From Candidatus Nitrosopumilus sp. (GTDB lineage Archaea > Thermoproteota > Nitrososphaeria > Nitrososphaerales > Nitrosopumilaceae): 46,382 bases of DNA. Where the stretch lies: the NCBI GenBank assembly GCA_029881195.1, contig JAOUNB010000005.1, positions 1-46,382 on the forward strand, written 5' to 3'. The translations under genes and the position numbers were made by a program. Below, in pieces: positions 8,871 to 18,476 of the stretch (positions are counted from its first letter, which is position 1; the number at the start of each line of letters is the position of its first letter). The notes beneath the pieces are model-generated. The model made no database searches. It was not told the origin of the DNA and saw only the letters and a program-made list of their open reading frames with translations.

Positions 8871-9556
8871 TTGTATGCGGCAACCATTATTGCCCCACCC
8901 ATAAGATCTTTCTCAAATTCAACTCTGGAAAATTTTTCCAGTAATAATTTCTCTAACTTTTTGTTAGAAGGCCATCTCTTGAAAGTCCCATATAATGTTC
9001 CAAACTTTAATCCTAATCTTCCTCCTGCAATAAATGCAAGAATTGGCAGAATACATCGCAGATAAAATGAAACCCCTGCTCTGATGAATGCTTCATCTGG
9101 CTTTCCTAAATCTACAATTACAAACCTTCCATCTTTTTTTAACACTCTGTGAATTTCAGAAATTGCAATTCTCAAATTAATTGCATCTCTTAATGAATAT
9201 CCGCACAAAACTGCATCAAATTCTTCGGCTCTAAATGGAATATGCTCAAAAACTCCGTTTGCCATATCTGGTGATTTATCAAAATGTCCACCAGTATTTT
9301 TTAGCATAGGGACAAGAGGATCATAAAGTGTAATTGAAATTTTTCCGTCAGTTAATTTCAAAGCAGTTTTTGACATATTGCCAAAACCAGAACCTGCATC
9401 AAGAATCTTGTTTCCCGGAAGCACCCTGCCTGTTATTCCTCGATTTCTATGTTCAACATCTTTTCCCAACGAGATGATAGAATTTACTTTGTCATAAACT
9501 GGAATGATTTCTCGAAGTACTTCCATTACTTCTCCCCAATAACCTCCTAAACCCAT
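8867..9556 (-). CDS. class I SAM-dependent methyltransferase (UbiE/MenG-like)
   Basis: A 229-aa protein with motif I ILDAGSGFGNMS near residue 50 and later strands FDAVLCGYSLRD and GRFVIVDLGKP, the layout of UbiE/COQ5 quinone methyltransferases. VYDKVNSIISLGKD near the N-terminus resembles the UbiE start. Thaumarchaea make menaquinone-type quinones, so quinone C-methylation is a reasonable inference, not proof. It is the first gene of a two-gene operon with the MFS transporter (ATGA overlap). Confidence 0.82.
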   Translation of the reverse strand: MGLGGYWGEVMEVLREIIPVYDKVNSIISLGKDVEHRNRGITGRVLPGNKILDAGSGFGNMSKTALKLTDGKISITLYDPLVPMLKNTGGHFDKSPDMANGVFEHIPFRAEEFDAVLCGYSLRDAINLRIAISEIHRVLKKDGRFVIVDLGKPDEAFIRAGVSFYLRCILPILAFIAGGRLGLKFGTLYGTFKRWPSNKKLEKLLLEKFSRVEFEKDLMGGAIMVAAYK

Positions 9557-9606
9557 AATCTATTGCCTCAATATACTAGGTTGAATAGTTTTCAAATCTA
9601 AAACTT

Positions 9607-10332
9607 CTATTGAGTATCAAACTTTGATGCGTTTTTAGAATAATTTTCCAAGTCTGATTCAGAAATTTTCTCAAAAACTTTTGATTCAGCTGTTATCTTT
9701 GCCATCTTTACATTATTTGCTCCATCTTTTTGGTCTGACTTTAGATTAATTGCTGCAATAGCTAATGATGCTGCATCCTCCAAATTCATGTCTTCCTTGT
9801 AGAATTTTTCCAAAAATTCATTGACATCTTCTGCACCTGCACCAATTGCAACTGCTGAGTATTGTAAATAAGTTCCACTTGGATCTGTAACATAGATTGA
9901 TTCCCCTTTCTGATCAATTCCTGCAATTATCATGGATACTCCATTTGGACGTACTCCTCCATACTGTGTAAATTGATGTGCTTGATCAGCTAAATGTTTG
10001 GCAACCGTTGCAACTTCAACTGATTCATCATAAGTCATTCTATTTCCCTGTGAGAAGAATCTTGCACTATCTACTTGAACACGTGCATCTGGGATGTACC
10101 CAGCTGCTGCAACCCCAATATGATAATCTACCTGAAAAATTTTCTGCGTAATATTTTTAGTTTGTAATGGACGTGGTTTTTCTTCTACTGCTAAGATGAC
10201 TCCTTCTTTACTGAGAACCCCAATTGCAATAGTGCCTCTCTTTACGGTCTCAATTGCATATTCGACTTGATAAATTCTACCATCTGGAGAATACATGGTT
10301 GGAGTCATATCATACCCACGTGATGCCATCAT
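9607..10332 (-). CDS. psmA: 20S proteasome alpha subunit
   Basis: A 241-aa alpha subunit. The N-terminal signature GYDMTPTMYSPDGRIYQVEYA is the alpha-type gate and H0 helix, and the Ntn fold follows (GTIAIGVLSKEGVILAVEEK). Alpha subunits form the outer rings that gate substrate entry and dock the unfoldase. There are two adjacent ATGs; I keep the first. The beta subunit gene is not in the window. It is divergent from the winged-helix gene at 10439. Confidence 0.96.
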   Translation of the reverse strand: MMASRGYDMTPTMYSPDGRIYQVEYAIETVKRGTIAIGVLSKEGVILAVEEKPRPLQTKNITQKIFQVDYHIGVAAAGYIPDARVQVDSARFFSQGNRMTYDESVEVATVAKHLADQAHQFTQYGGVRPNGVSMIIAGIDQKGESIYVTDPSGTYLQYSAVAIGAGAEDVNEFLEKFYKEDMNLEDAASLAIAAINLKSDQKDGANNVKMAKITAESKVFEKISESDLENYSKNASKFDTQ

Positions 10333-10438
10333 GTTATCACGAGTTCATTCTCAGTCAATTTAAGGGTAATTGTCTTGCCTGAATATGGAAAAGATCTGGA
10401 AATAGGGTTTTAAGCAAAATTTCCTATATCTCCATTAT

Positions 10439-10819
10439 ATGACAAATCAACTCTTAGAATTCAAAGAAATTATTAGATCAAAACAAGTTTCTCAAAGAAA
10501 AACTGACAAGCAGACGCGAAAACTACTACTTTACTTATTTACAAGCACCAGGGGAGGATTCACTAGATTACGAATAATCATGCATCTGCTTGACAAGTCA
10601 TATAATACACATCAATTGGCACGGACACTTGATCTTGATTACAAAGCAATTCAACATCACATGAAAGTCCTTGAGAAAAACAACATGGTTTCAAAAATTG
10701 GTGAAAAATACGGTGCGAATTTTTATCTTTCAAACTTCCTTGAACTGAATATCCATTCTTTGGAGGAAGCAATAGACAAGCTAGATAGAAAAATGAATCA
10801 GAAAAAAATATACATGTAA
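10439..10819 (+). CDS. winged-helix transcription regulator (ArsR-like)
   Basis: A 126-aa protein with a winged helix between about residues 30 and 100: GGFTRLRIIMHLLDKSYNTHQLA, recognition helix DYKAIQHHMKVLEKNNMV, then a wing ending in YGANFYLS. The tail (EEAIDKLDRKMNQK) could be a dimerising helix. No metal site is visible. It lies between proteasome alpha (divergent) and glutamate dehydrogenase (same strand, 69 nt on), so it might control gdhA; that is only positional inference. Confidence 0.82.
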   Translation: MTNQLLEFKEIIRSKQVSQRKTDKQTRKLLLYLFTSTRGGFTRLRIIMHLLDKSYNTHQLARTLDLDYKAIQHHMKVLEKNNMVSKIGEKYGANFYLSNFLELNIHSLEEAIDKLDRKMNQKKIYM

Positions 10820-10888
10820 TTTAATCATTTGACGATCTGAAATTTTGAATGAAACTTAATATAATATGATTAATTTTTATAAAACATC

Positions 10889-12163
10889 TTGATCAAGAAT
10901 GATCCTTTTGCAAATGCAACACAGCAAGTTAATGATGCTTGTGACATTCTTGGAATTAAAGATAAAGGATTGCGTGAATATCTTGCAACCCCAAACAAAG
11001 TTTTGAGGGTAAAGATTCCAGTAACGATGGATGATGGAAAAATTAGAATTTTTACAGGTTTTAGAAGTCAGCATAATAATGACAGAGGCCCATACAAAGG
11101 CGGCATTCGTTACTTTAATCCAGAAGGTGGCGTTGAATATATGGAACGAGAAGTTATGGCACTTTCATCTTGGATGACTTGGAAATGTGCGATTGTTGAT
11201 ATTCCATTAGGTGGAGGAAAAGGCGGCATTTTTGTCAATCCTAAAACTGAAAAAATCAGTGATACTGAACTTGAAAGAATTACAAGGGGATTTGCATACA
11301 AGATATCTGAAATAATTGGTCCTGCAAAAGATATTCCTGCCCCTGATGTTTATACAACTGGTAAAGAAATGACACAAATCATGGATACATTTAGCAAGTT
11401 AAATGGAAATCAATATTCTCCTGGTGTGATCACCGGAAAACCAATTTCTATGGGCGGTTCTCTTGCCAGAAATGTCGCAACTGGTTTAGGTGCGGCATAT
11501 TGTGTAAGAGAAGCTGCAAAAACGTTGAAAATTAGTCTAAAGGGTGCTAAAGTTGTTTTACAAGGGTTTGGAAATGCATCTACTTTTGCAGGTGAATATC
11601 TTGAAAAAATGGGTGCAAAAATCATTGGCGTTAGTGACTCTAAAGGTTCCATATCTATTCCTAAGAGTGCAAAGGTAAGTAAAATTTTAGAGTATAAACA
11701 AAAACATGGGTCTGTTGTTGGATTTCCTGGAAGTAAAAAAATCTCGACTGAAGAATTGCTTACTACCAAATGTGATGTTCTGGTTCCTGGTGCATTAGAA
11801 AATCAAATTGACGCAAAGATTGCAAAACATCTCAAATGTAAAATTATTGCAGAAGCTGCAAACGGCCCAACATTGCCTGAAGCTGATCCAATCATATATG
11901 AAAAGAAAATTCTAGTGATTCCAGATATTTTAGCAAACTCTGGCGGTGTATGTATCTCATATCTTGAATGGGTACAAAATAACATGGGATACTATTGGAC
12001 ATTTGATGAGGTTGCAAATAAGATGGAGAAAAATATCACTAAAGGATTCAAAGATGCATATGAAATGTCAAAGAAACACAAAGTAGACATGAGAAAGGCA
12101 ACCATGGCTTTGGCAGTTGATAGGGTAGTAGAGGCCTTTAATCAGAAAGGTATATGGCCTTAA
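10889..12163 (+). CDS. gdhA: glutamate dehydrogenase
   Basis: A 424-aa Glu/Leu/Phe/Val dehydrogenase that interconverts glutamate and 2-oxoglutarate plus ammonia, linking nitrogen and carbon. The N-domain has the substrate site (RGPYKGGIRYF; catalytic lysine region KCAIVDIPLGGGKGG). The Rossmann half has VVLQGFGNAS for NAD(P). No ATG fits: an in-frame TAA lies three codons before TTG at 10889, so TTG must be the start. AT-rich box-A-like sequence (about 10858-10870) is spaced for a leaderless mRNA. Confidence 0.95.
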   Translation: MIKNDPFANATQQVNDACDILGIKDKGLREYLATPNKVLRVKIPVTMDDGKIRIFTGFRSQHNNDRGPYKGGIRYFNPEGGVEYMEREVMALSSWMTWKCAIVDIPLGGGKGGIFVNPKTEKISDTELERITRGFAYKISEIIGPAKDIPAPDVYTTGKEMTQIMDTFSKLNGNQYSPGVITGKPISMGGSLARNVATGLGAAYCVREAAKTLKISLKGAKVVLQGFGNASTFAGEYLEKMGAKIIGVSDSKGSISIPKSAKVSKILEYKQKHGSVVGFPGSKKISTEELLTTKCDVLVPGALENQIDAKIAKHLKCKIIAEAANGPTLPEADPIIYEKKILVIPDILANSGGVCISYLEWVQNNMGYYWTFDEVANKMEKNITKGFKDAYEMSKKHKVDMRKATMALAVDRVVEAFNQKGIWP

Positions 12164-12165
12164 TC

Positions 12166-12543
12166 TTAAACTAGAAAAGATTTGTAACATACTAGTTGTT
12201 CAATAAACATTATTTTTCCATTTGTAATTAATCTGAGTTTTCTTTTGTAAGAAAGATCAACATTTGTTCTTCTTTGTAGTAATTGAATTATTTTTCCTGT
12301 AAGATATCTCCCTTTTCTATCTCTGTCAAAAAGTATTATGATGTTTTCATATTTTGCAGCATAGTCTGTAAAATCTATCATCCCCTTAAACTTGTAAAAC
12401 TCTAAAACTTTTCCAGAATAACCTATTTTTCTTAATGCATTAGAGTCTCTTTTTCCTTCAACAGCAACTACACTATCCTTCTTTAAGTTTAATTGTAACA
12501 CAAAATCCTTCAACTCTATAATTTCTTGTTCAGAAACTAACAC
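12166..12543 (-). CDS. small Toprim-domain protein
   Basis: A 125-aa protein that is essentially one Toprim domain. The first motif is VVAVEGKRDSNALRKIGY with the catalytic glutamate; the second is IILFDRDRKG with the DxD metal ligands. Single-domain archaeal Toprim proteins resemble RNase M5 and the Toprim of DnaG; the exact substrate is unknown. The start is GTG. It converges with gdhA two bases away and is divergent from the GATase at 12593. Confidence 0.82.
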   Translation of the reverse strand: MLVSEQEIIELKDFVLQLNLKKDSVVAVEGKRDSNALRKIGYSGKVLEFYKFKGMIDFTDYAAKYENIIILFDRDRKGRYLTGKIIQLLQRRTNVDLSYKRKLRLITNGKIMFIEQLVCYKSFLV

Positions 12544-12592
12544 AATATCTAACTTGTTTTAACATATTAAGCACTTTTGACAATAAAAAATA

Positions 12593-13276
12593 ATGTCTGA
12601 TGTTTTACTAATACAAAATACTAGAATCGAGGGTTCAGGATATCTAGGCGAATTACTTAAAGAAGATGGGTTTGATATTAGTTCAGTTAATGCAAAACTT
12701 GAAAAACTTCCTGAGAAAAACTTTTCATTAGCTGTAATTTTAGGTGCACCTGAAAGTGCGAATGATGATTTACTTTATCTTAAGGCAGAACAAAAACTTA
12801 TTAGAAATTATGTGGAAGAAAATATCCCTGTTTTAGGAATATGCTTAGGTTCTCAACTAATTGCAAAAACTTTTGATGCTAAAGTATTCTCCGGACCTAG
12901 AAAAGAAATTGGATTTTACCATGACTTGAAAATTTTAGATAATTCTTCATTTTTTTCCGGTTTCAGAAATCCATTTACTGTATTTCATTGGCATGGTGAT
13001 ACGTTTGATTTGCCTAAAGGTGCTATTAGATTAGTCTCATCGGAGCATTATCTAAATCAGGCATTTCAGTACAAAAGTGCAATTGGATTACAGTTTCATT
13101 TGGAAGTAAATGAGGAGATGGTTAACTTGTGGCTAGATAATACGAAACAAGAATTACAAAAAATCCCATATATTGATACAAAAAAAATTCGCTCAGATAT
13201 TGTTGAAAATATTTCAACTGTAAAATCAAATATGCAGAATTTTTACAACAATTTCAAACAGGTATTCAACCTTTGA
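12593..13276 (+). CDS. class I glutamine amidotransferase
   Basis: A 227-aa stand-alone GATase1 domain. The nucleophile elbow GICLGSQ holds Cys84; the His-Glu pair is in QFHLE (His169, Glu171). The oxyanion-side strand VILGAPES and HWHGDTFDLP match the GMP-synthase-like GATase group. The synthetase partner is not fused, so it may serve an unidentified amidotransfer or gamma-glutamyl hydrolysis. It is followed after 42 nt by the acyl-CoA synthetase, which has its own TATA box. Confidence 0.88.
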   Translation: MSDVLLIQNTRIEGSGYLGELLKEDGFDISSVNAKLEKLPEKNFSLAVILGAPESANDDLLYLKAEQKLIRNYVEENIPVLGICLGSQLIAKTFDAKVFSGPRKEIGFYHDLKILDNSSFFSGFRNPFTVFHWHGDTFDLPKGAIRLVSSEHYLNQAFQYKSAIGLQFHLEVNEEMVNLWLDNTKQELQKIPYIDTKKIRSDIVENISTVKSNMQNFYNNFKQVFNL

Positions 13277-13282
13277 CCAAAG

Positions 13283-13290
13283 TTTAATAT
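13283..13290 (+). promoter_or_regulatory. TATA box for the acyl-CoA synthetase
   Basis: TTTAATAT lies 29-36 nt before the ATG at 13319, predicting a very short leader and independent transcription from the upstream GATase. Confidence 0.55.
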
Positions 13291-13318
13291 ACTTAGATTT
13301 GATTTCATCGATTGAACG

Positions 13319-15439
13319 ATGACCGCGGTGAAGAAAATTTTTGAGGAAACTATTCAAACCGATCATAAAGTTATCACTGAAGAACTATCAAAATCAATTC
13401 TCAAAACATATGATGTTAAAGTTCCACCATATGCATTAGTAACATCTGCTGAAGATGCAATAAAACAGGCAAAGAAGATTGGCTTTCCTCTTGTAATGAA
13501 AGTTGTGTCGCCACAAATTTTACACAAAACAGATGTTGGTGGTGTTAAAGTTGGGTTGGATAATGTTGATGATGTCAAAAAAACATTCAACGACATGTAT
13601 GGTCGTTTATCTAAGAAAAAAGGAGTTGATGTAAAAGGAATTCTTTTGGAGAAGATGGTTCCAAAAGGAGGAGTTGAATTAATAGTTGGTATACAAAATG
13701 ATCCACAATTTGGCCCAATGCTTATGGCTGGATTGGGAGGCATAATGACCGAAGTCTTCAAAGATGTTGCATTTAGAATGCTTCCAATCACAACATCTGA
13801 TGCAAAATCTATGCTAAATGAACTAAAAGGCTCAAAACTTCTCAAAGGATTCCGTGGAAGTACTCCAATTGACATAAACATGGTTGCAAAAGCACTAGTC
13901 CAAATTGGAAAAATGGGAATTGATAATGCAGATTATATTAACAGTATTGACTTTAATCCCGTAATTGTATATCCTAAATCTTACTTTGTAGTAGATGCAA
14001 AGATCATTCTGAATAATGAATTAAAAAAGAATTCCATCTCAAAAACCAAACCAAACATTGAATCTATGGAGTCTTTCTTTACTCCAAAATCTGTTGCATT
14101 AGTTGGTGCATCTTCAACACCAGGAAAGATTGGTAATTCTGTGTTAGATGCACTCGGAAAACAAGATTACAAAGGTAAAGTGTATCCAATTAATCCTAAA
14201 CAAGAGTCAATTCTTGGAATCAAATGTTATCCGTCATTAGATGCAATCACAGAAAAGGTTGATCTGGTTGTTGTTTGTGTTGATCTTTCAGCATGTGGAC
14301 CTATTATGAAGACGTGCGCAAAAAAAGGAATTCATAATGTTGTAATAGTTTCTGGTGGTGGTAAAGAGCTTGGTGGTGACAGAGCTGCAATGGAAGCCGA
14401 AATAAAAGAATTATCTATAAAACACAAAATCCGTGTAGTTGGTCCTAATTGCATTGGAATGTTTAATGCCGCAAATAGACTTGATTGTGCATTCCAAGGA
14501 CAAGAAAGAATGGTACGTTCAAAATTAGGACATGTTGCATTTTTCTCCCAAAGTGGAACCATGGGAATTAGCATGTTGGAAAGTGCTGATGTGTTTGGTT
14601 TGTCAAAAATGATTAGTTTTGGTAATCGTTCTGATGTTGATGAAGCAGACATGATATGGTATGCTGCAAACGATCCTCAAACAACAGTAATTGGATTGTA
14701 TGTTGAAGGATTCGGTGATGGTAGAAAATTCATCAATACTGCCAAACGTGTAATGAACGAAAAGAAGAAGCCAATTGTAATTTGGAAGAGTGGGAGAACT
14801 GCTGCAGGTGCAAAACAAGCTGCATCTCATACAGGTTCTCTCGGTGGTTCAAACGCAATGATTATGGGTGCATTCAAGCAAGCAGGAATTATTTCAGTTG
14901 ATAGTTATCAAGAATTAGTTGGAGTCTTAAAGGCACTAGCTTGGCAACCTCCTGCAAAAGGAAATCGTGTTGCTATGACTAGTAATGGAGCTGGTCCAAT
15001 GATTGGCGGAATTGATCAATTAGAAAGATTAGGTCTTACATTAGGAAAGTTGTCATCACCACTTCTCAAAAAAATGAAAGAACGTTTCCCACCAACGGTC
15101 CCTATTCATAATGGCAATCCTGCAGATGTAGGTGGCGGAGCAACTGCAGATGACTATAAATTTGTCATCCAACAATTCTTAGATGAAAATAATATTGATA
15201 TTGCTATGCCATGGTTTGTTTTCCAAGATGATCCACTTGAAGAAACAATAGTTGAACATCTAGATGAATTATCGAAGAAGAAGATAAAACCCATTCTTGC
15301 TGGTGGTAATGGTGGTCCATACACTGAAAAAATGATAAAATTAATTGAGAACCATAATGTTCCCGTTTACCAAGATCTTCGAACTTGGGTTGCAGCCGCA
15401 TCTGCATTGTATCAATGGGGTAAAATACACGCAAAATAG
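13319..15439 (+). CDS. ADP-forming acyl-CoA synthetase, probably 3-hydroxypropionyl-CoA synthetase
   Basis: A 706-aa fused ADP-forming acyl-CoA ligase. The ATP-grasp (beta) part comes first (residues 1 to about 235, [11 protein letters not shown] and GVELIVGI). A CoA-binding Rossmann domain follows (about 245-375, [18 protein letters not shown]), then the succinyl-CoA-ligase-like domain with SQSGTMG and the phosphohistidine loop ASHTGSLGG (His504). In Nitrosopumilus maritimus such enzymes activate 3-hydroxypropionate (Nmar_1309) and 4-hydroxybutyrate (Nmar_0206) in the energy-saving 3HP/4HB cycle. The enoyl-CoA hydratase immediately downstream points to the 3-hydroxypropionate enzyme, since Nmar_1308 neighbours Nmar_1309. 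That choice is contextual, from memory of that genome. Confidence 0.85.
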   Translation: MTAVKKIFEETIQTDHKVITEELSKSILKTYDVKVPPYALVTSAEDAIKQAKKIGFPLVMKVVSPQILHKTDVGGVKVGLDNVDDVKKTFNDMYGRLSKKKGVDVKGILLEKMVPKGGVELIVGIQNDPQFGPMLMAGLGGIMTEVFKDVAFRMLPITTSDAKSMLNELKGSKLLKGFRGSTPIDINMVAKALVQIGKMGIDNADYINSIDFNPVIVYPKSYFVVDAKIILNNELKKNSISKTKPNIESMESFFTPKSVALVGASSTPGKIGNSVLDALGKQDYKGKVYPINPKQESILGIKCYPSLDAITEKVDLVVVCVDLSACGPIMKTCAKKGIHNVVIVSGGGKELGGDRAAMEAEIKELSIKHKIRVVGPNCIGMFNAANRLDCAFQGQERMVRSKLGHVAFFSQSGTMGISMLESADVFGLSKMISFGNRSDVDEADMIWYAANDPQTTVIGLYVEGFGDGRKFINTAKRVMNEKKKPIVIWKSGRTAAGAKQAASHTGSLGGSNAMIMGAFKQAGIISVDSYQELVGVLKALAWQPPAKGNRVAMTSNGAGPMIGGIDQLERLGLTLGKLSSPLLKKMKERFPPTVPIHNGNPADVGGGATADDYKFVIQQFLDENNIDIAMPWFVFQDDPLEETIVEHLDELSKKKIKPILAGGNGGPYTEKMIKLIENHNVPVYQDLRTWVAAASALYQWGKIHAK

Positions 15440-15445
15440 ATAACA

Positions 15446-16236
<791 letters not shown>

Positions 16237-16296
16237 TTATTCCCAAATCCCTCTTATTTTATTCAATTTAAAAAATAGAGTTAGAGTTTTTCAACT

Positions 16297-16812
16297 CTAC
16301 TTTACGGTAACTGAACCTACTCTCCATGGATGAAATGAGCAATAGTAATTGTATACTCCGGGTTCATCAAATGTGAATTCAAATTTATCGCCTGTATTTA
16401 ATGGAGGACTGTTAAACCAGTCAATTACATTCCCCAATTTATCTAGACTTTGAATGTTGTGTAGAACCGAGTCATCATTAACCCATGTGACTGTTGTTCC
16501 TGAACTGATTTCTAAATTCAATGGTAAGTAAAATCCAATACTACTTACATCTGAATTTCCATTAGGAATTGTTATTGATGCTTGAATTTTTGTTAATTCA
16601 GTTTCTGCACTTTCTATAACAATGACGTTGTTCTCAATCAAAAATTTAATCATGTTTAGAAATTCTTGTTCTGAAACAACTCCTTCTCCATACCATAAAG
16701 CTGTATTTTTTACCCATTCTGGAACTGATTGAGCACTTGCAAAATTTACTGAGAATGAAACCAGTAAAATTGAAAATACTATTGGAAGAATTATTTTTTG
16801 TAATTGTCCCAT
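16297..16812 (-). CDS. secreted cupredoxin (plastocyanin-like) with unusual axial position
   Basis: A 171-aa exported protein. A signal peptide ends near FASAQS (about residue 28). A thaumarchaeal repeat-type segment follows (VPEWVKNTALWYGEGVVSEQ), then a cupredoxin domain (about 75-171). Copper ligands visible are His118 (VLHNI), Cys158 and His161 in YYCSFHPWR. The axial ligand position, usually Met three residues after the second His, is Arg164. Related proteins shuttle electrons in ammonia oxidisers. It is divergent from the HTH gene at 16907 across a 94-nt gap. Confidence 0.85.
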   Translation of the reverse strand: MGQLQKIILPIVFSILLVSFSVNFASAQSVPEWVKNTALWYGEGVVSEQEFLNMIKFLIENNVIVIESAETELTKIQASITIPNGNSDVSSIGFYLPLNLEISSGTTVTWVNDDSVLHNIQSLDKLGNVIDWFNSPPLNTGDKFEFTFDEPGVYNYYCSFHPWRVGSVTVK

Positions 16813-16906
16813 GCTTTTGCTATATTTTGGAGAATTAATTAAAGCAGTATACTATGTCTTGCAGTGCAATCATATTTGTTATATTCAATTTCTATTTTTT
16901 TAATAT

Positions 16907-17248
16907 ATGCAAGAATTAATTCAATCTAAAAAAATAGTAGACGATGAAAGAAAGCAGGTCATTTTAGAAATACTTGCCGACAAATATTGTAAGCAAATTC
17001 TACATAATACTTTGGAAAAACCAAAATCTGCCATGGAAATATCTAATGAAAAACAGATTCCGATCAGTACTGTATATAGGAGACTACAAACTCTATATGA
17101 TGCAAAATTACTGGCAATTTCTGGTTCAATAAATCAGGATGGTAAAAAATATTTTCTATACAAAAGTAAGGTAAAATCCATCTCTCTAAAATGTGATTTG
17201 GAAGTTACAATGGTTGAACTAATTCCAAACATACCGTGTACAGATTAA
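16907..17248 (+). CDS. winged-helix DNA-binding protein
   Basis: A 113-aa protein with an ArsR/TrmB-like helix-turn-helix: KYCKQILHNTLEKPKSAMEIS, recognition helix IPISTVYRRLQTLYDAKLL, then a wing with KKYFLYKSK. The C-terminal 30 residues form a short beta region of unknown function. It is divergent from the cupredoxin gene and may regulate it. The next gene, an RHH-type protein, starts 30 nt downstream. Confidence 0.8.
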   Translation: MQELIQSKKIVDDERKQVILEILADKYCKQILHNTLEKPKSAMEISNEKQIPISTVYRRLQTLYDAKLLAISGSINQDGKKYFLYKSKVKSISLKCDLEVTMVELIPNIPCTD

Positions 17249-17265
17249 TTTTCTGGGATTTTTGT

Positions 17266-17270
17266 AGAGG
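17266..17270 (+). promoter_or_regulatory. ribosome binding site supporting the TTG start at 17279
   Basis: AGAGG sits eight bases before the TTG. There is no ATG in the first half of the following gene, so this site decides the start. Confidence 0.5.
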
Positions 17271-17278
17271 CAAAAATT

Positions 17279-17881
17279 TTGGAAAAGCATTTAACATCAA
17301 AACGACAAACTTACAAACCAAAAAAAGAATCTACAAGAAGCATTACATATAGACTCCCAGAAAAACTTGTAACTGAATTAGAAACTGAGTCAACACAGAA
17401 AGGAATTTCTCAAAATGTATTAGTCAGACAAATTCTTGAAAAATATGTACAATGGGATAGATTCTCTAGTAAAATTGGAATAATTCCAGTTCCAAAAGGT
17501 ATATTGGAATCTTTAGGAGCGGAATTGGATGAAAAAGATATTGATGAGATGATAACTTTGATGTTTCCTTTAATTAAGGACACTGTTTTGTTTATCAAAG
17601 GAGGATATGATTTGCAAAGATGCATTGAAACACTTGAAGATTACATGCGAGCATCTGGAATGAATTCTGATCATAGAGTTAATGGTGATATGCACACATT
17701 TTTAATTCAACATGAATTAGGAATTAAATGGTCTATATTTACAGAGCAACTTCTTAATCATGTTTTTAGAAATTTCTTGCCTGAGAAAGAATTGCGATTT
17801 CAAACAACTGAGACGACTGTAATTTTGTCTGTTTCTTTGGGTTCTGATTTTGATGAACACGATTATCTTATAGATTCCTAG
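17279..17881 (+). CDS. protein with ribbon-helix-helix-like N-terminus
   Basis: A 200-aa protein. Residues about 20-60 (RSITYRLPEKLVTELETESTQKG, then NVLVRQILEKYV) look like a CopG/Arc ribbon-helix-helix DNA-binding unit with a basic leader. The remaining 140 residues are an alpha/beta domain I do not recognise; it includes a C-terminal strand pair TTVILSVSLGSD. It likely forms an operon with the winged-helix gene just upstream, giving two DNA-binding proteins in tandem next to a copper protein. Confidence 0.65.
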   Translation: MEKHLTSKRQTYKPKKESTRSITYRLPEKLVTELETESTQKGISQNVLVRQILEKYVQWDRFSSKIGIIPVPKGILESLGAELDEKDIDEMITLMFPLIKDTVLFIKGGYDLQRCIETLEDYMRASGMNSDHRVNGDMHTFLIQHELGIKWSIFTEQLLNHVFRNFLPEKELRFQTTETTVILSVSLGSDFDEHDYLIDS

Positions 17882-17938
17882 AAAATTGTGGTAAAAATGA
17901 TTAATTCCTAAATTACTAGTGTGTTGGGTGGGAAAAGC

Positions 17939-17947
17939 TTATTATAA
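17939..17947 (+). promoter_or_regulatory. TATA box for the Fe-S carrier gene
   Basis: TTATTATAA is centred about 29 nt before ATG 17972. Confidence 0.45.
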
Positions 17948-17971
17948 TTTGAAGTGGTTTTTTTGTTTATA

Positions 17972-18322
17972 ATGGCAACTGAACAAACACAAAAGATGAT
18001 CACAGTCAGTGCAAAAGCAGCTGAAAAGATCAAAGAATTCATGAAAGAAGAGGCAGAATCGCCTGAATATCTTCGAGTATATGTTCAAGGTGGCGGTTGT
18101 TCTGGTCTATCTTATGGAATGGGCTTTGAAAAGGTACCAGAAGAAGATGATATCGTCATGGAAGAAAATGGAGTAAAACTCCTAGTTGACAGTTACAGTG
18201 TTGACCATCTACAAGGTGCAAACGTAGACTATATTGAAAGTCTAATGGGCTCTGGATTTAAAATCAATAACCCGAATGTTACAAAATCCTGTTCATGTGG
18301 TCACTCATTTAGTACTGAATAA
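17972..18322 (+). CDS. A-type iron-sulfur cluster carrier (IscA/ErpA/HesB family)
   Basis: A 116-aa protein with the family fold and its three conserved cysteines: one in GGGCSGLSYG (about residue 46) and two in the C-terminal SCSCGHSF. A-type carriers receive Fe-S clusters from a scaffold and pass them to apo-enzymes. Start is ATG 17972; an in-frame GTG six codons upstream lies inside the promoter region. No SUF genes are adjacent. Confidence 0.93.
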   Translation: MATEQTQKMITVSAKAAEKIKEFMKEEAESPEYLRVYVQGGGCSGLSYGMGFEKVPEEDDIVMEENGVKLLVDSYSVDHLQGANVDYIESLMGSGFKINNPNVTKSCSCGHSFSTE

Positions 18323-18461
18323 ACAACTATCATTATTTTTCATTTTTAGTTTTTCTTAGAATTTGGCATGTTCTTTTGTTTCGTGGAAAATCTCACATAT
18401 AGATACATTTTTTGCGATACCCTCATATATCGAAAGTAGAAACCAAATTTATGATAATAAA

Positions 18462-18469
18462 GGAGATGA
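18462..18469 (+). promoter_or_regulatory. strong Shine-Dalgarno site of dnaG
   Basis: GGAGATGA lies seven bases before the dnaG ATG and is nearly complementary to the 3' end of archaeal 16S rRNA. This implies that dnaG mRNA has a leader, unlike many genes here. Confidence 0.6.
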
Positions 18470-18476
18470 ATAATTT

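Noticed and set aside
13363-13881. 172-codon minus-strand frame opposite the acyl-CoA synthetase.
   Set aside because: Antisense shadow of the ATP-grasp domain; no start context or domain.
14332-14652. 106-codon minus-strand frame inside the acyl-CoA synthetase.
   Set aside because: It is a shadow of a well-supported gene; its sequence has no recognisable domain.
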